From assembly GCF_039613825.1 (NCBI RefSeq), contig NZ_CP154826.1:3906001-3970000 (forward strand): 64,000 bases of DNA. The letters are read 5' to 3'. This DNA comes from Diaminobutyricibacter sp. McL0608 (lineage in GTDB: Bacteria > Actinomycetota > Actinomycetes > Actinomycetales > Microbacteriaceae). Both the position numbers and the translations under genes were made by a program. Of the stretch, positions 37,552 to 46,277 are shown piece after piece (the stretch's first letter is position 1; the number at the start of each line of letters is the position of its first letter). Under the pieces are notes generated by a model, which saw nothing but the letters and a program-made list of their open reading frames with translations, made no database searches and had not been told where the DNA came from.

Positions 37552-39042
37552 ATGCCACTCTCGCCACTCAGGTTCCGCCTCCTCGTCGTCTCCCTTCTCG
37601 CCGTGTCCTTCCTCGGCGCCCTCGACAACACGGTGGTGAGCACAGCGCTCGCGACCGTCGCGGGGCAACTCGGCGCGCTCGAGCACATGAGCTGGATCGT
37701 CGTCGGCTACACGCTGGCGAGCACGGCGCTGCTGCCCGTCCTCGGCAAACTCGCCGATCGCGTCGGGCCCCGCGCGGTCTTCCTCACATCGGTGATCGTG
37801 TTCATCCTGGCCTCGGTCGCATGCGGCTTCGCCAACGGCATCATCTGGCTCATCGTCGCCCGCGTGATCCAGGGGATGAGCTCGGCCGGGCTCCAGCTCA
37901 TGTCGCAGACGATCATCGCCGAGGCGACCTCGCCGCGGGAGCGCCCGAAATACATGGCGATCATCGGTGCGGCGTTCCCCATCGCCATCCTCATCGGTCC
38001 CGTGCTCGGCGGCCTGATCACGGACTACTGGGGCTGGCCCTGGATCTTCTGGATCAACGCACCCGTCGGAGTGGTCGCGCTCATCCTCGCGATCGTGGCG
38101 GTTCCGCACATCGAGCCCGGCCGTGCGGCTCGGTTCGACATCGCCGGATCGATCGCGCTCACGATCGGACTCGTCTCGCTCGTGCTGGCTGCAACCTCGG
38201 TCGGCGACCCATCCCAGGCCGGTTCGACCATCCTCGCGTTCGTCATCGCCGCCGTCGCCTTCGCGGTGTTCTTCTTCGTCGAGGTGCGCGCGCGGGATCC
38301 ACTCGTGCCGCTGCGTCTGTTCGCGAACCGCACGATTGCGACCGGAACGGTGATCTCGGCAATCGTCGGCGTCGGGCTCTTCTCGATCACGTCGTACCTG
38401 CCCACCTATTTCCAGATGGCCTACCGCACGACGGCCACCGTATCCGGACTCGTTCCGATAGCGACCGTCTTCGGGATGCTCGTCAGCAACCTCGTGACCG
38501 GATGGCTGGCGAGCCGCACGGGACACTTCCGCGTCTTCCCCTTGGTCGGCACCACGCTCGCAGCGGCAGGGTTGGCCACGATGGCAGTCCTACCCCTGGG
38601 GGCGCCGCTCTGGGCGCCGATGCTCGTCATGGCGGTCGTCGGACTGGGAACCGGCGCGTTCATGAGCCTCATCGTCGCCGTTGTGCAGAGCGCGGCTCCC
38701 CGAGCCGAAACGGGGACGATCACCGCGAGTGTCAACCTCGTACGCCAGGTCGGAGCCACTGTCGCGACCGCTCTCATCGGAGGCATCATCGGCGCGACGC
38801 TCGTCGCGATGGCTCCGGCCGGCCTTGATGCCGCGTCCCTGACGCCGGCGCTCGTCCACGCCCAGGCACCCGAGACGCAGCTCCACGTGGCCGAGGCGTA
38901 TCGCGCCGTGTTCGTCCCGATCTTCGTAGCTCTCGCCGCAACCTACGGCGTCGGCATCCTCGCGTCGATCCTGCTTCCCAACGGTCGACTGTCTGATGAG
39001 CACGGACCACTCACGCCCGAAACCGCAGCCATTGCCATCTGA
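37552..39042 (+). CDS. MFS transporter, DHA2-type with 14 helices
   Basis: 496 aa of almost continuous hydrophobic helices. The first helix contains LGALDNTVVSTALATV, the DHA2 motif-D1-like signature, and the loop 2-3 motif GKLADRVGPRAVF is the MFS motif A. Motif C-like GPVLGG appears in helix 5. Family members usually export drugs or other hydrophobic compounds by proton antiport. Placed immediately upstream of the GMC oxidase gene (16 bp), it may export an aglycone or import a glycoside; export is the more usual role. The ATG at 37552 is family-consistent. Confidence 0.88.
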   Translation: MPLSPLRFRLLVVSLLAVSFLGALDNTVVSTALATVAGQLGALEHMSWIVVGYTLASTALLPVLGKLADRVGPRAVFLTSVIVFILASVACGFANGIIWLIVARVIQGMSSAGLQLMSQTIIAEATSPRERPKYMAIIGAAFPIAILIGPVLGGLITDYWGWPWIFWINAPVGVVALILAIVAVPHIEPGRAARFDIAGSIALTIGLVSLVLAATSVGDPSQAGSTILAFVIAAVAFAVFFFVEVRARDPLVPLRLFANRTIATGTVISAIVGVGLFSITSYLPTYFQMAYRTTATVSGLVPIATVFGMLVSNLVTGWLASRTGHFRVFPLVGTTLAAAGLATMAVLPLGAPLWAPMLVMAVVGLGTGAFMSLIVAVVQSAAPRAETGTITASVNLVRQVGATVATALIGGIIGATLVAMAPAGLDAASLTPALVHAQAPETQLHVAEAYRAVFVPIFVALAATYGVGILASILLPNGRLSDEHGPLTPETAAIAI

Positions 39043-39058
39043 ATCGCAGGAGCACACC

Positions 39059-40645
39059 ATGCCCACTTCCTCCACCATCGCCATCGTCGGCAGTGGCCCG
39101 ATCGGATCGGCTTATGCGCGGGTGCTGCTCGAGGCCGTGCCGACCGCCCACGTCGTCATGTTCGAGGCGGGGCCGCAGCTGACCGCGATCGCCGGCGAGA
39201 GCGTGCGGAACATCGCCGACCCGGCTGAGAAGGACCGCGCCCGTGAACTGTCGCAGGGTCCACAGGCGGGGTCCTTTCGCGAGTCGCTCGGTATCCCGCC
39301 GTCGGCGGTCATCGAGGGCATGTTCACCGCGCGCGGTGGCACGCACCTCCTCGACTTCGGTGGTGAAGGCTCCGCGCACGCGGCGTCGTTCCCCGCGGCC
39401 GCCGCCTCGACCAACGTCGGCGGGATGGGGGCGCACTGGACCTGCGCGACACCCAGCCCGTCGTTCAGCGAACGCGTCCCGTTCATCACCGACGACGAGT
39501 GGGACGGCCTCATCGCCGACGCGTCGCGGCTGCTGCACGTGCAGAACGCCGCGTTCGCCGACTCCGGGGTGGGGGCTGCCATCCGTTCGCTCCTTGCCGA
39601 GGAGTTCGCCGGTGAGCTCCCGGACGGATTCGGGCCCGGCACCCTGCCGGTCTCCGGTGACCCGCAGCCCGACGGCTCGATGCGCTGGGCCGGAGCCGAT
39701 GTCGTCCTCGGCCCGCTGATCGACCCGGATAGCGCGCTTTCGGCGCGGTTCGAGCTCCGGGACCTGTCGCTGGTGCGGCGAATCGACCACACGGACGGCC
39801 GCGTCGTCGGCGTCACGGTCGAAGATCTTCGAAACAACGAGGTCTACTCGGTCACCGCCGCCCTCGTCGTCGTGGCTGCGGACGCGTTCCGCTCGCCTCA
39901 GCTGCTCTGGGCGTCCGGCATCCGCCCGCACGCCCTCGGGCACTACCTGACCGAGCACCCGGTCGTCATCTCGACGGTCGCACTCGATGCTGACAGCATG
40001 GGCCGGTTCGCCACCGACGATCAGCTGGCGGACGAGCTGGAGCGCCGCTCGGCGAATCCGGCCGATCCGGTGGCAGCCGTCAACCGCATCCCCTTCTCCG
40101 AACCTGCACACCCCTTCTCGCTCCAGGTGATGTACGCCGAGAATCCGCCATTCCAGCTCGACCCCGACCATCCGGCGGCCGGCAATCGGTGGGGCTACGT
40201 CAACATGGGCTACGGGATGCGCAAGCAGCCCCGCTACGAGGATGCGGTCACATTCGATGACCACGAACCCGACTACCGGGGGTTTCCCAACATGACGATC
40301 TCGTACGAGCTCACCGAGCCCGAGCAGGGCGAGATCGCGGAGGCGACGGGGCGACTGAGGCGGGCGGGCGAGGCGCTGGGCAGTTTCATCGCCGAACCGC
40401 GTCTGCTCCCGAATGGGTCCAGCCTCCACTACCAGGGAACGATGCGCATGGGCGATGCGGATGACGGCACGTCGGTGGCCGATCCATACTCGCGCGTCTG
40501 GGGTTACGAGAACCTCGTGGTCGGCGGCAACGCACTGATTCCGACTGCCACGACGATGAACCCCACGCTCATGAGTGTCGCGATCGCGGTCCGTGGGGCG
40601 CGCAAAGCCGCCGAACGACTGAATGAAGGGGACGAAAATGCTTGA
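39059..40645 (+). CDS. GMC-type FAD oxidoreductase, candidate glycoside C3-oxidase (CarA-like)
   Basis: 528 aa. The FAD-binding GSGPIGSAYA (11-20), a flavin-site NVGGMGAHW with His126, and a C-terminal His457 (SSLHYQG) and Asn501 (TMNPTL) pair match the pyranose-2-oxidase/CarA branch of the GMC family. CarA enzymes oxidise the C3-OH of C- and O-glycosides to 3-keto forms using O2. Length and the following DUF6379 and barrel genes fit CarA-CarC-CarB order. AGGAGCAC precedes the ATG; the upstream extension overlaps the MFS gene. An alternative is plain pyranose oxidase. Assignment to C-glycosides is inferred from neighbours. Confidence 0.85.
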   Translation: MPTSSTIAIVGSGPIGSAYARVLLEAVPTAHVVMFEAGPQLTAIAGESVRNIADPAEKDRARELSQGPQAGSFRESLGIPPSAVIEGMFTARGGTHLLDFGGEGSAHAASFPAAAASTNVGGMGAHWTCATPSPSFSERVPFITDDEWDGLIADASRLLHVQNAAFADSGVGAAIRSLLAEEFAGELPDGFGPGTLPVSGDPQPDGSMRWAGADVVLGPLIDPDSALSARFELRDLSLVRRIDHTDGRVVGVTVEDLRNNEVYSVTAALVVVAADAFRSPQLLWASGIRPHALGHYLTEHPVVISTVALDADSMGRFATDDQLADELERRSANPADPVAAVNRIPFSEPAHPFSLQVMYAENPPFQLDPDHPAAGNRWGYVNMGYGMRKQPRYEDAVTFDDHEPDYRGFPNMTISYELTEPEQGEIAEATGRLRRAGEALGSFIAEPRLLPNGSSLHYQGTMRMGDADDGTSVADPYSRVWGYENLVVGGNALIPTATTMNPTLMSVAIAVRGARKAAERLNEGDENA

Positions 40646-41039
40646 AGAACAACTCATCCAGACCGCCGGGTTCCGCAACGTCGGGCCCGAGACTGCCCGC
40701 ACCGGGTTCCAGCTGCGAGTCCGGAGTCCTTACTACCGCGGGCTCTGGGCGAACCTCATCGAGCGGCCGACCGTGATCGTCGATGGCGAAGAATTCGACG
40801 GCCGGGACATCCGGTGGACTCTGCCTACGGGCCACTACACCTTCGCGGCCCTTCAGGAATCCGCGGATGCGCGGTGGCCGCTGGGCAAGGCGGCCGTTCT
40901 GACGGTTCCGCGCGACGGGGGCCTCGAGCGCGGCATCCACGACGTCACGCTCGTGCTCCGGCTGCGAATGTCGTACATCCCCGAGGAACTGCAGCCATCG
41001 ATCTGGACCGCGACGCGGAAGTCGGTGATCGTCAAATGA
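40638..41039 (+). CDS. DUF6379-type beta subunit of a C-glycoside lyase (CarC-like)
   Basis: A 133-aa all-beta protein. It shares with the other four copies in this locus the pattern [LV]xVxxPYYRGLW, a DG turn, WxL...G, and a C-terminal VTLxLRLxMSYIPEE strand. In known systems the small beta subunit packs on the TIM-barrel subunit and completes the active site. It overlaps the GMC gene by 8 bp and the barrel gene by 4 bp, so the three are coupled. Of the five copies it is among the more divergent (RSPYYRGLW rather than IPWYRSLW). The DUF6379 assignment is from memory of the family pattern. Confidence 0.75.
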   Translation: MLEEQLIQTAGFRNVGPETARTGFQLRVRSPYYRGLWANLIERPTVIVDGEEFDGRDIRWTLPTGHYTFAALQESADARWPLGKAAVLTVPRDGGLERGIHDVTLVLRLRMSYIPEELQPSIWTATRKSVIVK

Positions 41040-41947
41040 GCACGCACGATCTGCCATTCGGACTCGGGGTTTCGCTGTACAGCTACACGGACGACATCGG
41101 CGTAACGATGACCGTCGAAGAATGCATCGAGGATGTCGCCGACCTGGACGCGACCGGCCTGGAGATCCTGGGTGAAGGCCACATCGAGGACTATCCCACC
41201 CCATCCACCGCCTGGATCGACGCGTGGTTCGCGCGCAATGAACGGCTCGGCCTCACGCCGACCCTCTACGGGTCGTGGCTGGACACGCGCCGTTTCACCG
41301 GTCGCGGAATGACGGTGACAGAGGGCGCGGATCAGCTCGAGCTCGATCTGCGTCTCGCCGCGCGGCTGGGCTTCTCGTTCGTGCGGCCGAAGATCGGTGT
41401 GATCTCGGAGGATCTGCGCGTCGACCCGATCTGGCAGGGAGCCGTCGAACGCAACCTGCAGCTGGCCGCGGACCTCGGCATCGTGATCTGCCCCGAGATC
41501 CACTGGCCGACGGTGATCAAGTCGCCCGTGGTCGAGGAATACCTGGACTTCAAACAGCGCACCGGTTCGGAGAATTTCGGACTGCTCATCGATACCGGCG
41601 TGTTCGAACTGAACCCGTATCCGCGAACCGGAGGCAGCGCCGCGTTCCGCATGGGGGACGGAAGCGGCCGGCCACCCGTGGTGCCGTTCGTGCCGGTGTC
41701 CGACCTCACCGAGGTCATGGAGCACACGGTCTACTTTCAGGCGAAGTTCTATGAGGTCGACGATGACCTGGTCGATCACTACATTCCGTGGCGGGAGATC
41801 ATCGACGTGGTGATCGACTCCGGCTACACGGGTTGGCTGTCGAGCGAGTATGAGGGCAATCATGAGCCCAACCGCGCATCCGACCAGCTGCGTCGCCAGC
41901 ACGCACTCATTCGCACAATCGCCGCAGAACGATTGAACAGGAGCTAG
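41036..41947 (+). CDS. TIM-barrel lyase subunit, CarB-like
   Basis: 303 aa, xylose-isomerase-like barrel. Predicted metal-site residues are Glu43 (GLEILGEG), Glu154-x-His156 (CPEIHWP), Asp186 (LIDTG) and Glu271 (LSSEYEG). The usual His before AKFY is Gln235 (YFQAKFYEV), unlike the other copies. C-C or C-O cleavage of a 3-keto-glycoside by abstraction at C2 is the expected chemistry. The ATGA overlap with the DUF6379 gene supports a heterodimer. Together with 39059 and 40638 it makes a complete three-gene set. Confidence 0.8.
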   Translation: MSTHDLPFGLGVSLYSYTDDIGVTMTVEECIEDVADLDATGLEILGEGHIEDYPTPSTAWIDAWFARNERLGLTPTLYGSWLDTRRFTGRGMTVTEGADQLELDLRLAARLGFSFVRPKIGVISEDLRVDPIWQGAVERNLQLAADLGIVICPEIHWPTVIKSPVVEEYLDFKQRTGSENFGLLIDTGVFELNPYPRTGGSAAFRMGDGSGRPPVVPFVPVSDLTEVMEHTVYFQAKFYEVDDDLVDHYIPWREIIDVVIDSGYTGWLSSEYEGNHEPNRASDQLRRQHALIRTIAAERLNRS

Positions 41948-41950
41948 AAC

Positions 41951-43426
41951 ATGCCCAACGGACTCATCGACGACGCAAGCCTGCGCGTCCATCCCGAAGG
42001 TCTCGCGCTGGCCCTCACCATTCCCTGGTACCGCAGTCTCTGGCTGTCGTCGGTCACCACGATCCGACTGACCATCGACGGCGCCGACATACCCGAAGCC
42101 GACCTCGCGTTCGAACTCGACGGAGTGCGCTACGACATCGCCGACCTGCCGAATCAGAGCGACGTGCTGTGGTACCTGCAGTCACATCCGCTTCTCGTGG
42201 TGCGCCGGGACCCGCCGGTCGAGCTTGGCGAGACGCACGAGATCGAGTTGCACGGCGAGCTGCGGCTGCCCTACATGCAGATCGCACCGGGCCAGGACGG
42301 CGGCCCCGGTATGTACGTGCCGAATGTCGTGCACCAGCGCCTGACGCTCACTGCGACGAACCGGGATGCGCCCGTGCCGGTGTTCGTCGCAGGGAGCGCC
42401 GAACCGGTGACGACGAGTGACGAGGATCCCTTCAAGCTGGGGCTCACGCTCTACTCGGCCAGTGCCGAGTTCCGCGCCGGTTGGTTCGACTTCGATGGCC
42501 TGCTCGACCGGGTCGCGGAGCTCGGGATCGGCCCCGGCATCGAGATCGTCGCGTCCCAGGTGCTGCCGACGTATCCGGTCGTCTCCGACGAGTTCGCCTC
42601 GACCTGGCGCTCGGCATTCGATCGCCACGGCTTCGAGGCCAGCTCGTTCGGCGCCAACCTCGACATGGGGCTGCGGCGCGGCCGCGACATGACGCCCGAC
42701 GAGGAGTTCGAATTCAGTGACCTGCTGTTCCGGGGGGCGAAGAAGCTGGGGTTCCCGCTGGTGCGAATCCAGTCGGCGAAGCCGGAGCTGCTGCGCCGCC
42801 TGCTGCCGGTCGCCGAAGAGCTCGAGCTGAAACTCGCCTACGAGATCCACGCGCCGATGGGGCCGAACGCGCCGGAGATCCTGAAAGTGCGCGATGTCTA
42901 TGCCGAGCTCGACTCACCGCTGCTCGGCTTCGTCGCCGACTTCTCCTCGACCATGCACAGCATGTCGCCGACGCTCCTGCGCGCGGTGCGCCGTGCGGGA
43001 CTCGACGACGACGCGGTTCAGGAGCTCCAGCGGATCTGGGCGACGGACGCCCCCATGCGAGCGCGCCAGGAGGAGTTCATCGGCTACCTGAACGGCCGTG
43101 GCTTCGACCCGGGTCGTCTCGGGTCGTTCGCCCACCTCGCATTCAACATGCACGGACACGTCGACCCGCACGAGTGGAGCGACATCATGCCGCAGATCCT
43201 GCACGTGCACGCCAAGTTCTACGACATCGACGAGAACGGGCAAGAGCCTGCGATCGACTATCCCGAGCTCGTGCGCATCTTCGTCGAGGGTGGATACCGC
43301 GGCTACTGGTCGAGCGAGTGGGAGGGACACGCGTTCGCCGAGCTCGGCGAAGTCGACCCGCTGTTGCTGGTGCGCAAGCAGCACGACCTGATCCGGGCGA
43401 GCATGCGGGCCGCGCAGACCGTCTGA
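41951..43426 (+). CDS. Fused DUF6379-TIM-barrel protein, single-chain C-glycoside lyase candidate
   Basis: 491 aa. Residues ~1-135 are a complete DUF6379-like beta domain (IPWYRSLWLSSV, LPYMQIAPGQDGGPG), then a ~22-residue Pro/Ser/Asp-rich linker (~138-159), then a full barrel (~160-491) with Glu198, Glu298-x-His300, Asp330, HVH at 418-420 and Glu456. In described systems these are two separate subunits. Both halves resemble, piece by piece, the split proteins at 58200 (DUF6379) and 56355 (barrel). The gene starts three bases after the previous barrel stop. It appears intact and should be self-sufficient for the lyase step. Confidence 0.82.
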   Translation: MPNGLIDDASLRVHPEGLALALTIPWYRSLWLSSVTTIRLTIDGADIPEADLAFELDGVRYDIADLPNQSDVLWYLQSHPLLVVRRDPPVELGETHEIELHGELRLPYMQIAPGQDGGPGMYVPNVVHQRLTLTATNRDAPVPVFVAGSAEPVTTSDEDPFKLGLTLYSASAEFRAGWFDFDGLLDRVAELGIGPGIEIVASQVLPTYPVVSDEFASTWRSAFDRHGFEASSFGANLDMGLRRGRDMTPDEEFEFSDLLFRGAKKLGFPLVRIQSAKPELLRRLLPVAEELELKLAYEIHAPMGPNAPEILKVRDVYAELDSPLLGFVADFSSTMHSMSPTLLRAVRRAGLDDDAVQELQRIWATDAPMRARQEEFIGYLNGRGFDPGRLGSFAHLAFNMHGHVDPHEWSDIMPQILHVHAKFYDIDENGQEPAIDYPELVRIFVEGGYRGYWSSEWEGHAFAELGEVDPLLLVRKQHDLIRASMRAAQTV

Positions 43427-43439
43427 GGAGTTTGAGAAC

Positions 43440-45074
43440 ATGAATCAATCTGTGCCGAGTCGTTGGACCCTCGCTGAATCGGGTGATCGAATTCTGCGTT
43501 TCGACGGAGTACCAGCCCTGCTTCTCGGCGGTCAGGTCCACAACTCGTCGAGCTCGTCCGCAGCGGCAATCGCCCAGTCGTTCGCCCACGCGCGCCGGCT
43601 GAACGCCAACGTTGTGCTCGCACCGGTGGCGTGGACGCTGACCGAGCCGACTGAGGGCGTGTTGGACTTCCGCCTGGTGGATTGCATGCTTGATGAGGCA
43701 CGCAGGAATGGACTCCGGCTGGTCCCGCTGTGGTTCGGGGCTTTCAAGAACGCGCTCTCCACCTACGCGCCGCGATGGGTTCGTGCTGATCGAGAACGAT
43801 TCCCGCGAACTCTGATAGATGCTGGCGCCTCGACAGCAGCCTTCAGCTACGAAGGCGCCATGCCCGCAACCGTATTGTCAGTATTCTCGGCCGATCTCGT
43901 CGAGGCCGATGCCAGAGCATTCGAAGGTCTCCTGCGCCACCTGGTCGAAGCGGACAAGGACGACACCGTAGCCCTTGTTCAGGTAGAGAACGAAAGCGGG
44001 GTGCTGCGCGACAGTCGCGATCGAAGCGAAATCGCAGAGGAAGCCAGAGAGGGAATGGTCCCGAGTAGCCTCATCGATCTCGCCCGTACCGTCGGTGACG
44101 AATCACTCGTGCGGCAGCTGTGGATCGAGAACGGTAGGAAAGAAATCGGCACCTGGTCTGACACCTTCGGTGACGATTCACGATCAGACGAGATCTTCAT
44201 GGCGTGGGGATTCGCGACCTACGTACAGCGCCTGGCCGAGCGTGGTCAGGCAGTCAAGAACGTTCCCATGTTCGCGAACGCGTGGCTTGGGCCGCAGCCC
44301 GGACAATCTGAACCGGGACAATGGCCAAGTGGCGGTCCGGGCGAACGCGTGCTCGACGTGTGGCGGGCCGTTGCTCCGTCTCTTGCCTTTCTGGGACCGG
44401 ACATCTACGTCGACGATTCGGCAGCTGCCATGGCGGCCTATTCGACAGGACTCGACCCGTTCTTCGTGCCGGAATCCCGGCCTCGCGCTGGGGAGTTGGT
44501 TCGCGCGCTCGGGACACACCGTGCGATCGGCTGGTCGGCCTTCGGTCTCGATGCGCTCAACCCTGAGGGCCAGGTCGCCGCTACCTTGGCCTACCTGACA
44601 GCGCTGGAAGGCGAGATCGCTTCGGCCCAGATTGCCGATCGCGTGGCCGCCGTCGTGATCGAGGCAGACGAAGAAGTCGTGAAGATCGGGTTCGGCGACC
44701 TGGAGATCCATGCTCGTGGAATGCTGAAGTTGTTTCAACAGATGCTCCTTGACGTGGGGGTTGACGCTCCGACGCTTGACGTCGACGTACCGAACGAGAC
44801 CATTCCTCACGAGCCCGTTACTCAACCAGGGGAAAGGCGTCCGTTCGGTCTCGTTGTCGCCACTGACGAGAACGAGCTCATTGTGATCGGGCAGGGTCTC
44901 AAACTGGATTTCTTCGTCGAAGGCACCCTGGTCGAGGTCGACTCGGTAGAGGAACTCGTCATTCAGGACGGAGAGGTCATCGACGGTCGTGTGCTCAATG
45001 GCGACGAGCGTCTCACCGTGTTGCCAACCCACCGCGTCGGCGCCGCGCGAATTCGTCTTCTGCGGGTGCAGTGA
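43440..45074 (+). CDS. GH35/GH42-like beta-galactosidase with DUF5597 domain
   Basis: 544 aa. The barrel part has FDGVPALLLGGQVHNSSS near the start, acid/base Glu185 (QVENESG) and nucleophile Glu345 (FFVPES). The C-terminal ~130 residues fit the DUF5597 accessory domain found in these enzymes. No signal peptide. GAGGAGTTTGAG precedes the ATG. It likely removes terminal beta-galactose or a similar sugar from glycosides before or after the lyase step. Codon choice is visibly less GC-rich than in neighbouring genes, suggesting a separate origin. Convergent with the LysR gene. Confidence 0.85.
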   Translation: MNQSVPSRWTLAESGDRILRFDGVPALLLGGQVHNSSSSSAAAIAQSFAHARRLNANVVLAPVAWTLTEPTEGVLDFRLVDCMLDEARRNGLRLVPLWFGAFKNALSTYAPRWVRADRERFPRTLIDAGASTAAFSYEGAMPATVLSVFSADLVEADARAFEGLLRHLVEADKDDTVALVQVENESGVLRDSRDRSEIAEEAREGMVPSSLIDLARTVGDESLVRQLWIENGRKEIGTWSDTFGDDSRSDEIFMAWGFATYVQRLAERGQAVKNVPMFANAWLGPQPGQSEPGQWPSGGPGERVLDVWRAVAPSLAFLGPDIYVDDSAAAMAAYSTGLDPFFVPESRPRAGELVRALGTHRAIGWSAFGLDALNPEGQVAATLAYLTALEGEIASAQIADRVAAVVIEADEEVVKIGFGDLEIHARGMLKLFQQMLLDVGVDAPTLDVDVPNETIPHEPVTQPGERRPFGLVVATDENELIVIGQGLKLDFFVEGTLVEVDSVEELVIQDGEVIDGRVLNGDERLTVLPTHRVGAARIRLLRVQ

Positions 45075-45108
45075 CCGGCATGACCGAATGGGGCAGCCCG
45101 GACTCGCC

Positions 45109-46044
45109 TCAGATGTGCTTGCCCTCGGCGACCACGCGGCCGGCCTCCTCGAACAGCGAACGCATCCAGGAGTGCTCGGGGTCGTGGCTGTGGACGGGAT
45201 GCCACCAGAGCGCGTTGGTGATCGGGGTCGGCGCGAACGGGAGGCCGACGACGCGGACGCCGGCGGCTCGCATTGCGATCGGCACGAGAGCAGAGTGGAT
45301 GATGCCGACGCGGCGGGTTCCCGCGATGAAATGAGGGATGGCGAGGAAGCTCTCGACGACGACCTCGACGTTCGGCTCGATTCCCAGCTGCTGCACCTGC
45401 CGTTCGGCTGAGGTGAACGCGGACCGCGACTGGTAGTTCATGACCCAGGGCAGGCTCGACAATTCCTCGCGGGACAGGGAATCTCCCACCGACTCATTGG
45501 ATTCGGCGACGATCGCGACCCAGTCGTCCTGCCACAGATCGACATACGGCAACTCGGTGAGAAAGCCGTGGGGGATCACCATTCCGTCGACCGAACGCAG
45601 ACGGTTGGCGGCGTCCTCCACGACCGTCGGGTTGTGCAGCATGAACCGGAAGTGGACGCCCGGCGCACGCTCTGCGGCCAGCTCGGAAGCGACGCGCCCG
45701 ATGGTCGTGAATCCATAGTCGGAGCCGAAGATCGAGAACTCGCGCACCGATTCGGCGGGGTCCCAGGTGGCCTGACTCTCGAACACCCGCCGGGCGGCTT
45801 CGAGGGCGGTTGTCGTATGGTCGGCCAGGCGCAGGGCCAGGGGCGTCAGTTCGTACGTGTTCCCGCGCCGCGCGAGGATCGGGTCCCCGAAATGGATGCG
45901 GAGACGGGAAAGGGATGCGCTGAGGGCCGGCTGGCTCAATCGCAGCTGCTCAGCAGCCCGCGTGACACTGCGCTCCGTGAGGAGGGCGTCGAGCGCAACC
46001 AGGAGGTTGAGATCCAGACGAGACAGCAGCGGATAATCGGTCAC
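45109..46044 (-). CDS. LysR-family transcriptional regulator
   Basis: 311 aa. The helix-turn-helix covers LNLLVALDALLTERSVTRAA, then QLRLSQPALSASLSRLR (~11-55). An effector-binding domain (~95-305) of the NodD/PcpR type follows, with VDGMVIPHGFL and ESFLAIPHFI. NodD-type LysR proteins often respond to flavonoids or other phenolics, consistent with aromatic glycosides as inducers. It is divergent from the ABC importer; the gap holds an inverted repeat GCTTAT-N7-ATAAGC of T-N11-A form that suits a LysR site. Confidence 0.92.
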   Translation of the reverse strand: MTDYPLLSRLDLNLLVALDALLTERSVTRAAEQLRLSQPALSASLSRLRIHFGDPILARRGNTYELTPLALRLADHTTTALEAARRVFESQATWDPAESVREFSIFGSDYGFTTIGRVASELAAERAPGVHFRFMLHNPTVVEDAANRLRSVDGMVIPHGFLTELPYVDLWQDDWVAIVAESNESVGDSLSREELSSLPWVMNYQSRSAFTSAERQVQQLGIEPNVEVVVESFLAIPHFIAGTRRVGIIHSALVPIAMRAAGVRVVGLPFAPTPITNALWWHPVHSHDPEHSWMRSLFEEAGRVVAEGKHI

Positions 46045-46143
46045 TTCGTTGTGATCCTTCCTACAAGACGCCCTGCGGATTCACTATATCCACGCCGCTT
46101 TCGGGCGTGCTCCCGGCTGAGGGATCGAAAGCGTATCGATCGA

Positions 46144-46162
46144 GCTTATGTGCGAGATAAGC
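46144..46162. promoter_or_regulatory. Inverted repeat, candidate LysR site
   Basis: GCTTAT (46144-46149), 7-bp spacer, ATAAGC (46157-46162): a perfect 6-bp inverted repeat with the T-N11-A spacing of LysR boxes, in the 233-bp gap between lysR and the binding-protein gene. The left arm continues as GCTTATGT and recurs at 54799 and, as GCTTATGG, at 62343. Confidence 0.6.
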
Positions 46163-46277
46163 AAAAGGTCCTTTGTTTACATGCTTTAGTGCTGATTGAC
46201 TCGATCTTGCCCACCCGAGGGCCGACGCCCTAGTCGCCACCCTCATCGACAATGAAGTCCCAGAAGAGGTCTTTCCC

